A stretch of DNA of 64,000 bases. It comes from Paraburkholderia azotifigens (lineage in GTDB: Bacteria > Pseudomonadota > Gammaproteobacteria > Burkholderiales > Burkholderiaceae). Below the pieces are notes generated by a model, which had not been told where the DNA came from, did no database searches, and was given only the letters and a program-made list of their open reading frames with translations. Each line of letters starts with the position of its first letter. The stretch's first letter is position 1. A program made the position numbers and the translations under genes. This document shows, in pieces, positions 25,364 to 34,139 of this stretch. Location: positions 434,001-498,000 of the forward strand of contig NZ_VOQS01000003.1 of the NCBI RefSeq assembly GCF_007995085.1, read 5' to 3'.

Positions 25364-26659
25364 TCATTCGCTTACATCGCTCAGCGCCGCAGCGATTTCC
25401 AGCACCATCTGGTCGAGCAGCCCTTGCATCGGCGAGTAACTCGTATGCACGAGATGCAGCCGGTCGCGATACGTAGCCGCACCGATCACCTGCTCGCCGA
25501 CAACACCCACCGCAACCGACGGTCCCCACACGGCATCGAGCGCAAGCGCACCGAAACGTGTCGGCAGATCGACGACTCCCAGATTCGTGATCACGGCATC
25601 GTTGCCGAATGCCTGAGCGAACACCGCTTTCGCATCCGCCACGCCGTTCACCGTATCCAGCATCGCGTGCGCGCCCAGCACCTGTGCCGCAAGACGCTCG
25701 GGCGACTCGATGCCGGCGAACGCCTGCGCTGCGAGACGCGCCCGGCTCCATAGACGGGCATCGCGCGAGTGGTCGTCGGGATGCACGACGCCGCTCGCGC
25801 ACATCGCCAGATGATCGCTGCCTCCGAGCAGCCGACGCCGCAAATCCACGGGCGACAGCACGCGCATCGGCTGCCGCGGCGCATCGGACGTCAGCGCGCA
25901 TACCGCCTTCGTAAATGCCGCGACCAGCGCCGACTGAACCGACGTGCGTTCGACGCGTGCGCGTTCGCGCAGCTTTTGTGTCATCGCGGACGTCAGGCGC
26001 AAGGCTTCCACATGCGCAGGCGAGCCATCCGGCTCGCGCATGGCCAGCGGCGCTCGCACGGGCGCGTCCGGCGCATCCGCCGACGCAGGTGCAGGTGCAG
26101 GCGCACTCGCATCGGCTGACGGAACACCATGCGTGAGTTCGATCAGACGCTCGACGGCCATCGTCTGCTGGCTGCGCTCGAGCGGCTGCCCCGCCATCGT
26201 GCGCAACAGATCGCCGAGCAGCGCTGTCAGCGACAAGCCGTCGCCGATCGAATGATGCGCGACCAGCACGATGATCGAACGCGTTTCGCCATGCAGCAAC
26301 GTGGCGCGCATCAACGGCGGATTGAGCTCGTCGAACGGTCGCGCGACTTGCGCAGCGGCCTCATCCGTCCAGTTCGACGAGCCATACGGCTTCACCTGCA
26401 AGGGAACCACGCCGTGCGGCACGGGCGCGAACACGGGCACGCCGTCGCGGCTGCGCTCGATGCGCGACCAGACGAGCGGCGAATGATGCGCGACGCAATC
26501 GAGCGCGTCCTGCCATTGATCGACCCGCGTCGAGCCCGACACTTCGCCTGCCATGACGAAATGATTCGGATGACTCTTGCTCAGCAGAAAAAAGAACTTT
26601 TCCATTGCGCCCAACGAACGCGCGGTGCGCGACATGACGGGTTCAACTAAGGAATTCAT
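25364..26659 (-). CDS. free-standing condensation/PapA-type acyltransferase
   Basis: A 431-residue protein of the condensation-domain fold. The catalytic HHxxxDG motif is present as AHHSIGDGLS at about residue 135. The second conserved motif (DFGWG in condensation domains) appears as DAVWGPSV. An Ala/Pro-rich linker joins the two lobes. It contains no carrier or adenylation domain, so it resembles stand-alone acyltransferases such as PapA5 or alcohol acetyltransferases. GGAAGGAC before ATG 26659 sets the start. No biosynthetic genes surround it, so the acceptor is unknown. Confidence 0.75.
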   Translation of the reverse strand: MNSLVEPVMSRTARSLGAMEKFFFLLSKSHPNHFVMAGEVSGSTRVDQWQDALDCVAHHSPLVWSRIERSRDGVPVFAPVPHGVVPLQVKPYGSSNWTDEAAAQVARPFDELNPPLMRATLLHGETRSIIVLVAHHSIGDGLSLTALLGDLLRTMAGQPLERSQQTMAVERLIELTHGVPSADASAPAPAPASADAPDAPVRAPLAMREPDGSPAHVEALRLTSAMTQKLRERARVERTSVQSALVAAFTKAVCALTSDAPRQPMRVLSPVDLRRRLLGGSDHLAMCASGVVHPDDHSRDARLWSRARLAAQAFAGIESPERLAAQVLGAHAMLDTVNGVADAKAVFAQAFGNDAVITNLGVVDLPTRFGALALDAVWGPSVAVGVVGEQVIGAATYRDRLHLVHTSYSPMQGLLDQMVLEIAAALSDVSE

Positions 26660-26999
26660 GACGTCCTTCCATGTTTGATTGACGGTTGCCTATGGGACAA
26701 CACCCGGCACGTTCCGCTTATTCCTTCGACACGCGCATCTTCGTCCGCACGAGTTCGGCGAACGCAATCAGTAGCACGCTGCGCCCGTCGTCGCATGCAC
26801 TTCGCGAAGTCGAGGCGCGCAAAGCGAAGCTGATTCAGCAATTTCTTTTTGTCGAAAATTCGCTGGAATAGCCGGGCAATCACAGTTGTTCTGTAGGAAG
26901 GTCCTGTTGCAGATGGACCATTCCGATCGACAGGAAGACACCCGTTCGATTGATTAGCCATCCTGTTGACCAGCGTGACAACGAATGAGGAAGCTGATG
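26660..26999. other. intergenic region without a convincing gene
   Basis: About 340 bp between the divergent acyltransferase and lipoprotein genes. A 61-codon open frame at 26686-26871 has no ribosome site or recognisable product, so I leave it out. The region must hold both promoters. Confidence 0.45.
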
Positions 27000-28100
27000 A
27001 TGAATACGTACAGATCACTGATTGCAATCGCACTCGCCGGCGCCGTGGCGAGCGGCCTCGCAGCCTGTGGCGGCGGGAGCAACGACACGCCGCCTGCGCC
27101 GCCCGCGAGCCCCTTCGTCTCGACGGCGCTCGTGTCGGACGGCAGCACGCCCGCCGCGCATACCGATCCGAATCTGCAGAATGGCTGGGGCGTCGCCTTC
27201 AACCCGAAGGGCACCTTCTGGGTGTCGGACAACACGACGCACAAGTCGACGCTTTACGACGGCAATGGCGTCGTGCAATCGCTCGTCGTGACGATTCCCG
27301 ACGGCCAGAACGGTCCTGCCGGTCCGACGGGCATCATCTTCAACGCGACGTCGGACTTCGTCATCAGCAGCGGCGGCAACAGCAGCAGCGCCGTGTTCGT
27401 CTGGGCCACGGATGCGGGAACGATCGCCGCGTGGTCGCCCAAAGTCCTGCCGACGCAAGCCGTCACCGCGTTCGACGACGCCAGCGGCGGCGCAAACTAC
27501 AAAGGCCTGACGACTGCGTCCCTGAACGGCCAGAACCTGCTGTACGCGGCCGATTTCCACAACGGCAAGGTCGACGTGTTCAACGCCTCGTTCCAGAAGA
27601 TCCAGCTCGACGGCCAGTTCAAGGATCCGACTCTGCCGGCCGGCTTCGCGCCGTTCGGCATTCAGGTGATCGGCAGCAATATTTTCGTCACGTACGCGAA
27701 GCAGAACGCGACGGCCAATGCGCAGGTGGTCGGCGCCGGACTCGGCGTGCTCGACGAATTCGATCTGAGCGGCCACTTCGTCAGGCAGTTCGTGAATGCG
27801 GGCGGCGTGCTGAATGCGCCGTGGGGCATCGCGCAGGCGCCCGCGAACTTCGGTCCTTTGAGCAATGACTTGCTGGTCGGCAATTTCGGCGACGGCACGA
27901 TCGAAGCCTTCGATCCGAACACCGCGAAGGATCTCGGCAAGCTCACGCTGCACGACGGCCAGCCGTTCACGCAGCGCGGCTTGTGGGGCATCAGCTTCGG
28001 TAACGACGTCGACAATCAGCCGAAGAACACGCTGTTCTATGCGGCAGGTCCGAGCAAAACGACGGGCATCTTCGGCCGTATCGACGCGTCGGCGAACTGA
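27000..28100 (+). CDS. TIGR03118-type beta-propeller lipoprotein
   Basis: A 366-residue protein with a lipoprotein signal (ALAGAVASGLAAC, Cys about residue 23) and a Gly/Ser/Pro linker. A repetitive beta-rich domain follows with NGWGVAFNPKGTFWVSDN, YAADFHNGKVDVF and GNFGDGTIEAFDP motifs, characteristic of the TIGR03118 family and an NHL/YncE-like propeller. It is probably outer-membrane anchored; the ligand is unknown. GAGGAAG points to ATG 27000 rather than ATG 26985. Confidence 0.82.
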   Translation: MNTYRSLIAIALAGAVASGLAACGGGSNDTPPAPPASPFVSTALVSDGSTPAAHTDPNLQNGWGVAFNPKGTFWVSDNTTHKSTLYDGNGVVQSLVVTIPDGQNGPAGPTGIIFNATSDFVISSGGNSSSAVFVWATDAGTIAAWSPKVLPTQAVTAFDDASGGANYKGLTTASLNGQNLLYAADFHNGKVDVFNASFQKIQLDGQFKDPTLPAGFAPFGIQVIGSNIFVTYAKQNATANAQVVGAGLGVLDEFDLSGHFVRQFVNAGGVLNAPWGIAQAPANFGPLSNDLLVGNFGDGTIEAFDPNTAKDLGKLTLHDGQPFTQRGLWGISFGNDVDNQPKNTLFYAAGPSKTTGIFGRIDASAN

Positions 28101-28130
28101 GTGCTGCGTGAGACCACGCTGCAAAAAAGG

Positions 28131-28162
28131 CAATAAAAAAGGCCGCTCGAACGAGCGGCCTT
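28131..28162 (-). terminator. rho-independent terminator of ilvD
   Basis: A GC-rich inverted repeat at 28139-28162 with arms AAGGCCGC and GCGGCCTT. On the minus strand it is followed by a run of six T, making a classical terminator for the leftward ilvD transcript. In the plus direction it lacks a T-tract, though it may also stop the lipoprotein transcript. Confidence 0.85.
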
Positions 28163-28196
28163 CACAACACGAGCAGGCTCGACGCCCGCTCGCGTA

Positions 28197-30056
28197 TCAG
28201 TCGTCGAGCAGCGACAGGTCGCGCACCGCGCCCTTGTCCGCCGACATGACGAGCTTCGCATACGCCTTCAGTGCCGCCGACACCTTGCGGGGACGCGGCT
28301 TCGCCGGCTTCCAGCCCTTCGCGTTCTGCTCTTCGCGGCGGCGCGCCAGTTCGTCATCGGACAGCAGCACGTCGATCGTGCGGTTCGGAATGTCGATGCG
28401 GATCCTGTCGCCGTCGCGCACGAGGCCGATCGCGCCGCCCGCCGCTGCTTCGGGCGAGCAGTGACCGATCGACAGGCCCGACGTGCCGCCCGAGAAACGG
28501 CCGTCCGTCAATAGCGCGCACGCCTTGCCGAGACCTTTCGACTTGATGTAGCTCGTCGGATAGAGCATTTCCTGCATGCCCGGGCCGCCCTTCGGACCTT
28601 CGTAGCGGACGATCACGATGTCGCCGGCCTTGACCTTGTCGTTGAGGATGTTCTCGACAGCTTCATCCTGCGACTCCGTCACATGCGCCGAGCCTTCGAA
28701 CACCAGAATGCTTTCGTCGACGCCCGCCGTCTTCACCACGCAGCCGTCGCGCGCGATGTTGCCCGTCAGCACCGCGAGGCCGCCTTCCTTCGAGAACGCG
28801 TGCTCGTACGAACGGATGCAGCCCTCGGCGCGGTCGAGATCGAGGCTCGGCCAGCGCGTGTTCTGGCTGAACGCGACCTGCGTCGGAATGCCTGCCGGGC
28901 CCGCCATGTAGAAGGTCTTCACGGCCTGGTCGTCGGTCAGCACGATGTCCCACTGATTCAGCGCGTCCTTCAGCGTGGGCGCGTGCACCGTCGGCACGTC
29001 CGTATGCAGCTTGCCCGCGCGCTCCAGTTCGCCGAGGATGGCCATGATGCCGCCCGCGCGATGCACGTCTTCGATGTGGTACTTGTTCGTGTTCGGCGCC
29101 ACCTTGCACAGCTGCGGCACGCTGCGCGACAGACGGTCGATGTCCGTCATCGAGAAGTCGATGCCCGCTTCCTGCGCGATGGCCAGCAGATGCAGGATGG
29201 TGTTGGTCGAACCGCCCATTGCGATATCGAGCGTCATCGCGTTTTCGAACGCCTTGAAGCCCACCGAGCGCGGCAGCACGCGCTCGTCTTCCTTCTCGTA
29301 GTACTCGCGCGCCAGTTCGACAATGCGGCTGCCCGCGCGCTTGAAGAGCTGCTCGCGGTCCGCGTGCGTCGCGACCACCGTGCCGTTACCGGGCAGCGAC
29401 AGGCCGAGCGCTTCCGTCAGGCAGTTCATCGAGTTGGCCGTGAACATGCCCGAGCACGAGCCGCAGGTCGGGCACGCGGAGCGCTCCACTTCGGCCACGT
29501 CGGCGTCGGAGTAGGACTGGTCGGCGGCGATCACCATCGCGTCAACGAGGTCGAGCTTCTTGAACTCGATCGTGCCCGTCTTCGGATTCGCGAGGCGCGT
29601 CTTGCCCGCTTCCATCGGGCCGCCCGACACGAAGATCACGGGAATGTTCAGGCGCATCGCGGCCATCAGCATGCCGGGGGTGATCTTGTCGCAGTTCGAG
29701 ATGCACACCATCGCGTCGGCGCAGTGCGCGTTGACCATGTACTCGACGGAGTCCGCGATGATGTCCCGGCTCGGCAGCGAGTACAGCATGCCGTCGTGGC
29801 CCATCGCGATGCCGTCGTCGACGGCGATGGTGTTGAATTCCTTCGCGACGCCGCCCGCCGCTTCGATTTCGCGCGCGACGAGCTGGCCGAGGTCTTTCAG
29901 GTGCACGTGACCCGGCACGAACTGGGTGAACGAGTTGACGACCGCGATAATCGGCTTGGAAAAGTCTTCGTCTTTCATGCCGGTAGCGCGCCACAGCGAG
30001 CGCGCCCCAGCCATGTTGCGGCCGGCGGTGGAGGTTTTGGAACGGTATGCGGGCAT
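28197..30056 (-). CDS. ilvD: dihydroxy-acid dehydratase
   Basis: A 619-residue protein matching IlvD throughout. The iron-sulfur cysteines lie in SNCDKITPG and [23 protein letters not shown], and C-terminal motifs [16 protein letters not shown] and [11 protein letters not shown] are present. It dehydrates 2,3-dihydroxy-isovalerate and its homologue in valine, leucine and isoleucine synthesis. ATG 30056 starts the conserved [21 protein letters not shown]-terminus; the open frame extends further but is not conserved. It is transcribed alone and ends at a strong terminator. Confidence 0.97.
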   Translation of the reverse strand: MPAYRSKTSTAGRNMAGARSLWRATGMKDEDFSKPIIAVVNSFTQFVPGHVHLKDLGQLVAREIEAAGGVAKEFNTIAVDDGIAMGHDGMLYSLPSRDIIADSVEYMVNAHCADAMVCISNCDKITPGMLMAAMRLNIPVIFVSGGPMEAGKTRLANPKTGTIEFKKLDLVDAMVIAADQSYSDADVAEVERSACPTCGSCSGMFTANSMNCLTEALGLSLPGNGTVVATHADREQLFKRAGSRIVELAREYYEKEDERVLPRSVGFKAFENAMTLDIAMGGSTNTILHLLAIAQEAGIDFSMTDIDRLSRSVPQLCKVAPNTNKYHIEDVHRAGGIMAILGELERAGKLHTDVPTVHAPTLKDALNQWDIVLTDDQAVKTFYMAGPAGIPTQVAFSQNTRWPSLDLDRAEGCIRSYEHAFSKEGGLAVLTGNIARDGCVVKTAGVDESILVFEGSAHVTESQDEAVENILNDKVKAGDIVIVRYEGPKGGPGMQEMLYPTSYIKSKGLGKACALLTDGRFSGGTSGLSIGHCSPEAAAGGAIGLVRDGDRIRIDIPNRTIDVLLSDDELARRREEQNAKGWKPAKPRPRKVSAALKAYAKLVMSADKGAVRDLSLLDD

Positions 30057-30202
30057 CGTGGTTGTGGGAGAGTTATCGCAGAGAGAAAGCGGGCCACGCG
30101 AATAAAGGCCCCTCGTGCGCCCGTGCGAACAACCTCGTGAGTCGCGCCCTGGGCAAACCCGGCGATTATCCCACACAGCCTTTCGGTGTGTTGTAAACGC
30201 AT

Positions 30203-30233
30203 AAGGGCGGCCGGCTCGTGGCCGACCGCCCTT
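30203..30233 (-). terminator. hairpin downstream of the cytochrome P460 gene
   Basis: A near-perfect 13-bp stem (AAGGGCGG arm at 30203-30210 pairing with CCGCCCTT at 30226-30233, one mismatch further in). It lies downstream of the stop at 30310 and just upstream of ilvD, with only a short T-rich stretch following on the minus strand. It probably ends the hydrolase-P460 transcript. Confidence 0.65.
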
Positions 30234-30264
30234 CACCTCCGCCACACGCGTGTGCGCTTTCGGC

Positions 30265-30316
30265 GCGTAATCAAGGTGCGCAATCAAGGTGCGTAATCAA
30301 GGTGCGTAATCAAGGC
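30265..30316. repeat. 13-bp tandem repeat, four units, over the P460 stop codon
   Basis: Four units of consensus GCGTAATCAAGGT start at 30265, 30278, 30291 and 30304; a partial fifth begins at 30317. On the minus strand every unit carries a TGA; the copy at 30310-30312 is the stop codon of the cytochrome gene. The period is not a multiple of three, so the array can only grow downstream of the stop without changing the protein. Confidence 0.8.
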
Positions 30317-30894
30317 GCGTAATGCGTGAAGACGTAATCGCGGTCCTTCACGCGCGCCGCGTGGCACGCGAAGCAGGTCTGGTGCTGCGCGAGATCGGCG
30401 GGCTGTCCGTTGATGAAGCGCCCGTAACCCCACCCGCCCGACGACGCATAGCGGCGCGAATCCTTCACCATCACCTGCACCGTGGTCGGCTGCCCCGGCA
30501 CAGTCGCCGATTCGAAATCCGGCGACTGCTTGCGCTTGTACGCGAGCTTCACGAACATCGCCCCATCCGGATACGGCAGTGTCGAGTTTTCGATCGCCTT
30601 CACGGCAGCGGGGTTGCCGAGCACGACGCGCAGTTCATCGAGCGGCGCGCCCTCTTCGGCGGGCGCGATCACCTGCCACTTGCGATAGCCCTCGGGAATG
30701 GTGACGCCGTAGATCGGCGACGCCGCGACTTTAGCCCCTTTAGCCCCTTTTGCCCCGTTAGCCCCGTTAGCCCCGTTAGCCGCTTGCGCAGATTGCGCGG
30801 GTTTGGCGGACTCGGCGATCGCCTGATCCGCCGATACGGCGCCGACGAGCAGCGCCGCGCTGAGGACGATATACGCGGTCCGGATAGGTCGCAT
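30310..30894 (-). CDS. cytochrome P460-family periplasmic haem protein
   Basis: A 194-residue protein with a signal peptide, a short repetitive linker made of NGA and KGA triplets (encoded by a 9-bp repeat near 30731-30780), and a cytochrome P460 domain. IPEGYRKWQVIAPAEEG opens the domain and the haem motif CFACH lies near the C-terminus, followed by KDRDYVFTHYAP. Family members oxidise hydroxylamine or handle NO, but many are uncharacterised. GAGGAG eight bases before ATG 30894 fixes the start. It begins 22 bp after the upstream hydrolase gene and should share its promoter. Confidence 0.85.
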   Translation of the reverse strand: MRPIRTAYIVLSAALLVGAVSADQAIAESAKPAQSAQAANGANGANGAKGAKGAKVAASPIYGVTIPEGYRKWQVIAPAEEGAPLDELRVVLGNPAAVKAIENSTLPYPDGAMFVKLAYKRKQSPDFESATVPGQPTTVQVMVKDSRRYASSGGWGYGRFINGQPADLAQHQTCFACHAARVKDRDYVFTHYAP

Positions 30895-30916
30895 TGGATG
30901 GCTCCTCGCTCGCCCG

Positions 30917-31942
30917 TCAGAAACGCGCGACGTCGATGATGGCGTCGGCGAATGCCTTCGGCGCCTCTTGCGGCAGGTTGTGACCGATACCGCCGCCGAT
31001 GTTCCGGTGCGCGTACTTGCCCGTGAACTTCTTCGCGTACGCTTCCGGCTGCGGATGCGGCGCACCGTTCGCGTCGCCTTCCATCGTGATGGTCGGCACA
31101 GCGATGGTCGGTGCGGTTGCGAGACGCTTCTCGATGTCGTCGTACTTCGCCTCGCCGCGCGACAGGCCGAGACGCCAGCGATAGTTGTCGATCACGACGG
31201 CGACGTGGTCCGGGTTACTGAACGATTCGGCCGTGCGGTCGAAGGTGGCATCGGAGAAATTCCACTTCGGCGACGCGAGTTGCCAGATCAGCTTGTTGAA
31301 GTCATGGCGGTTCGCATCGTAACCGGCATAGCCGCGCTCGGTTGCGAAGTAGAACTGATACCACCACGCGAATTCCGCTTTCGGCGGCAGCGGCGCGCGG
31401 TTCGCCTGCTGACTGCCGATCAGATAGCCGCTCACCGACACCATTGCCTTGCAGCGTTCCGGCCACAGCGCGGCAATGATGTTGACGGTGCGCGCGCCCC
31501 AATCGAAGCCGCCCAGAATCGCCTTGTCGATCTTCAGCGCGTCCATCAGCGCGATGATGTCGACGGCGATCGCGGCCTGCTGGCCATTGCGCGGCGTATC
31601 CGACGAAAGAAAGCGCGTGCTGCCGTAGCCACGCAGATACGGCACGATCACGCGATAACCCGCCGCGACCAGCAGCGGCGTCACTTCGGCATAGCTGTAG
31701 ATGTCGTACGGCCAGCCGTGCACCAGAATCACCACCGGGCCGTTCTGCGGACCTGCTTCCGCGTAGCCGATGTTCAGCGTGCCCGCGTTGATCTGCCTGA
31801 TCTGCGCGTACGAGCCGACGCTCGAACCCGTCTTCGAGGTTTGCGCCTGGGCGAGCCCGCTCAGGCCCAGCTCCAGCAGGCCGATGCCCGCAACGGTCGT
31901 TCCCATCAGACGACGGCGCCGAGTGTTGATCTGTTCCGACAT
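30917..31942 (-). CDS. Tat-type secreted alpha/beta hydrolase (paralog 1)
   Basis: A 341-residue hydrolase with a twin-arginine leader (NTRRRRLMGTT then a hydrophobic stretch to AQAQ). The epoxide-hydrolase/haloalkane-dehalogenase layout follows: oxyanion HGWPYD, nucleophile Asp in GGFDWGAR and the catalytic His near the C-terminus in GGIGHNLPQEAP. The substrate is unknown. A closely similar paralog is encoded at 47252-48295. AAGGAAA seven bases before ATG 31942 sets the start. It forms an operon with the P460 gene and has an upstream GATACRT-type promoter. Confidence 0.88.
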   Translation of the reverse strand: MSEQINTRRRRLMGTTVAGIGLLELGLSGLAQAQTSKTGSSVGSYAQIRQINAGTLNIGYAEAGPQNGPVVILVHGWPYDIYSYAEVTPLLVAAGYRVIVPYLRGYGSTRFLSSDTPRNGQQAAIAVDIIALMDALKIDKAILGGFDWGARTVNIIAALWPERCKAMVSVSGYLIGSQQANRAPLPPKAEFAWWYQFYFATERGYAGYDANRHDFNKLIWQLASPKWNFSDATFDRTAESFSNPDHVAVVIDNYRWRLGLSRGEAKYDDIEKRLATAPTIAVPTITMEGDANGAPHPQPEAYAKKFTGKYAHRNIGGGIGHNLPQEAPKAFADAIIDVARF

Positions 31943-32015
31943 GGTGAGTTTCCTTAGGTACGGTTGCTTGAGTCTGCGTGCTCTTGCGGGAGACGCAATC
32001 GGCTGACAGGGATGT

Positions 32016-32098
32016 ATTAAACACTGCGGACGTATCTGCGTTGTGTCCGCAATGTCCGCTATTGAGTCGGTATGTATCAGGTGGCGGCGCAGATACAT
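32016..32098 (-). promoter_or_regulatory. GATACRT-type promoter array for hydrolase paralog 1
   Basis: Read on the minus strand, GATACGT (complement of 32030-32036) lies eight bases before the hexamer TTTAAT (complement of 32016-32021). Half-sites GACACAA (32041-32047) and GGACATT (32051-32057) lie 11 and 21 bases further upstream. Beyond them ATGTATC at 32072-32078 and GATACAT at 32092-32098 form an inverted pair. The hexamer is 73 bp from the start codon. The same geometry recurs upstream of five other transcription units in the window. Confidence 0.6.
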
Positions 32099-32105
32099 TG
32101 GGATA

Positions 32106-32132
32106 CAAAAAGGGCCGCGAAAGCGCGGCCCT
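32106..32132 (-). terminator. rho-independent terminator of the cupin gene
   Basis: A 9-bp perfect stem (32111-32119 with 32124-32132, loop AAAG) followed on the minus strand by five T. It ends the leftward AraC-cupin transcript just before the GATACRT promoter array of the next gene. Confidence 0.85.
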
Positions 32133-32165
32133 CTAGCAGGAACTCAACCGGTGCGAACGTTCGCG

Positions 32166-32621
32166 CTACGGTCTGGCCTTGTTCGCTTCGTCGGAATCGT
32201 AGGTGACGTAGAGCTTCGTATAGCCGCTGGTATCGAACTGTCCCGTCCAGCCTTTTGGAAGCGTGACGCCTTCGCCCGTATTCACGACCATCACCGAGCC
32301 GTCCGACGACGTCAGCTTCACGCTGCCCGACAGAAAATAAAGAAACTCGGTATACGGCAGTCCTTGCGGGCCCTTGATCTCTTCGTGCAGCGGGCCCGAC
32401 TTGTAGACGCCCGTCTGATACGCGTTATCGGGCGATGTGTAGGTCACGGCGTCCGTGCTTCGATTGCCGTGTTCGTCCTTCGTGACGGCATCTTTGCGCT
32501 TGAATATCGCGCCCGCCAGATCGGCTTTCGACACCTTGACGGGTTGGATCGTTTGCGCATGCAAGCCCGTCGATGCCATCGCGCCCGTCAAGATCGCTGC
32601 GGCGAATAGTGTTCTGACCAT
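32166..32621 (-). CDS. exported cupin-domain protein
   Basis: A 151-residue protein with a signal peptide (LFAAAILTGAMASTGLHAQ) and a single cupin domain. The beta-barrel motif region reads YTEFLYFLSGSVKLTSSDG and then GEGVTLPKGWTGQF. The usual histidine metal ligands are largely absent, so a binding or sensor role is as likely as catalysis. AAGGAAAA before ATG 32621 supports the start. It begins 22 bp after the AraC-type gene on the same strand, so the two form an operon. Confidence 0.78.
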   Translation of the reverse strand: MVRTLFAAAILTGAMASTGLHAQTIQPVKVSKADLAGAIFKRKDAVTKDEHGNRSTDAVTYTSPDNAYQTGVYKSGPLHEEIKGPQGLPYTEFLYFLSGSVKLTSSDGSVMVVNTGEGVTLPKGWTGQFDTSGYTKLYVTYDSDEANKARP

Positions 32622-32643
32622 CGATGGTTTTCCTTGTGACTGA

Positions 32644-33021
32644 CTATGGCTGAACCAGGACACCCGCACAGCGGAAGTCCGATGGTGACACGCCGTATTG
32701 CTGCTTGAAAAGACGGCTGAAATGCGCGGCGGTGGTGAAACCGCATTGCCAGCCGATCTCCTGTATCGAACTGTTGCGCGGCTCGAGCGCGCGCAACAGG
32801 AGCCGCGCCCGCTCGAGCCGCGCCTGCCACACGTAACGCATCAGCGAAATGCCCTTCGTGCGAAACAGGCGCTGCAAATGTTGCGGCGACACGTGTACGC
32901 CCGCTGCGATGCCGGCGACGTCGAGCGCCGTATCGCCGAGATGCGATTCGATGTAACGCTTCGCCTGGTGAATCAACGCTTCGGGACAACGCCGTGTCGA
33001 GCGCGCGCCGGGATCGATCAT
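32644..33021 (-). CDS. AraC-family DNA-binding protein lacking a sensor domain
   Basis: A 125-residue protein consisting only of the AraC/XylS DNA-binding domain. The first HTH is DVAGIAAGVHVSPQHLQRLF and the second SIQEIGWQCGFTTAAHFSRLF, followed by GVSPSDFR. Full-length family members have 280-320 residues with an N-terminal ligand domain. I see no matching domain upstream in any frame, so it is either a naturally short type (like SoxS/MarA) or an old truncation. It is co-transcribed with the cupin gene. Confidence 0.85.
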   Translation of the reverse strand: MIDPGARSTRRCPEALIHQAKRYIESHLGDTALDVAGIAAGVHVSPQHLQRLFRTKGISLMRYVWQARLERARLLLRALEPRNSSIQEIGWQCGFTTAAHFSRLFKQQYGVSPSDFRCAGVLVQP

Positions 33022-33478
33022 CGAATAGCCGGGTCACTACACTGAAAGATCACAACTCTTTCTCTGTAGAGACTTTCTGGCGGAATCACTATGACCGATT
33101 ACTCCACTGCACTGTCGTCGAACGTTCGCGAGCGCTCCTATACCGATGGAGAATGGGCTGCATGCCTGGAGGAATTGTCCGGGGCGGTTTGACGCTTGTC
33201 TAAAACGCGCTTTATGAAAACGCCCTTTTATAGCGCATTCGGCGCGCTGGAATATGTCCGAATGTATCTGGCGCCGCACGGGAAACAAATCGTTTCAAAG
33301 CGTTGTCGCCGGGTACTTTGCACAAGCAACGACGAGGATCGGGCGTGCGAATGAGCGTTACAGACAAGACAGATGCGCCGCATGGACAAGGCTTTCGGCA
33401 AATTGAAGCGATACAGTAAGAGGTTCCTTCAGCTACCCAGGCAACGGGGACGTTTTCTCTTCAGCTTCACGATTTGCG
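33022..33478. other. intergenic region with an isolated ATGTATC box
   Basis: About 457 bp between the divergent AraC and sigma-factor genes. ATGTATC at 33262-33268 matches the box seen upstream of other genes in the region, but lacks a good partner hexamer and 11-bp half-site. A 33-codon open frame at 33091-33192 has a weak ribosome site. I see no supported gene. Confidence 0.4.
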
Positions 33479-34003
33479 ATGCAGTGTATCGATCTCCCGC
33501 TCGTTCTTCCAGCAATACTTCCGCGGCTCTGGCCGTTTGCATTACGGCTAACGGAGAACGAGTGCAAAGCGGAAGAACGGGTTCAGCGCGCTTGCATGCG
33601 CGCACTCGAAAACGAAACAGCATTTGCGCACGATGCTTCGCCGCTGAACCGGATGTTCTCGATTGTCTATTCGATCTGGCGCGACGATTTGCGGGGCCGC
33701 ATGCAGCGCCATTGCGTGCACGCGGCCGCGAGCATCATGCGAAGCGGCGCGAACACCCGTTCGACAGCGCGAACGGATGAAGTCATCGGACACGCCATCA
33801 GTGCGATCGAACAGCTCACGCTGACCCAGCGCATCGCATTGCTGCTGGTCAATGTCGAAGGTCTCGATTACGAACAGGCCGCCGAAGTGCCCGGCGTCGA
33901 CGTGTCCGTGGTCAGGAACCGTCTGTGCACGGCACGCAAGCGTATCGGCGCATCGTGCGCCGCGCGACAGTTCTCGATACACGGACACATGCGCGCGGAA
34001 TAG
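33479..34003 (+). CDS. ECF-type RNA polymerase sigma factor
   Basis: A 174-residue protein with a region 2 (ILPRLWPFALRLTENECKAEERVQRACMRALE) and a region 4 (AIEQLTLTQRIALLLVNVEGLDYEQAAEVPGVDVSVVRNRLCTARKRIG) of the ECF sigma-70 family. The usual DxxD of region 2 is degenerate. No anti-sigma factor is encoded beside it, which is common for some ECF groups. Target promoters are unknown; it lies inside the signalling-rich island. Confidence 0.85.
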   Translation: MQCIDLPLVLPAILPRLWPFALRLTENECKAEERVQRACMRALENETAFAHDASPLNRMFSIVYSIWRDDLRGRMQRHCVHAAASIMRSGANTRSTARTDEVIGHAISAIEQLTLTQRIALLLVNVEGLDYEQAAEVPGVDVSVVRNRLCTARKRIGASCAARQFSIHGHMRAE

Positions 34004-34139
34004 ATCCGTATAGCGAAGTGTTGTCGAATCAGGCAACCGACATTTCGCAGCGGATCTCGCTACGCGAATGCGCTGCCCGATCCTCTCTTTTCAACGGGAA
34101 TACGACGATGCGCGTGTTCCGTTATGGTCCAGATAGAAC

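Noticed and set aside
33091..33192. 33-codon frame between the AraC and sigma-factor genes
   Set aside because: The codons look plausible, but the ribosome site is weak and there is no recognisable product.
33254..33268. Additional GATACRT-type promoter facing the AraC gene
   Set aside because: ATGTATC is present, but the hexamer at the eight-base distance reads ATTCCA and the 11-bp half-site does not match, so it is not counted among the six sites.
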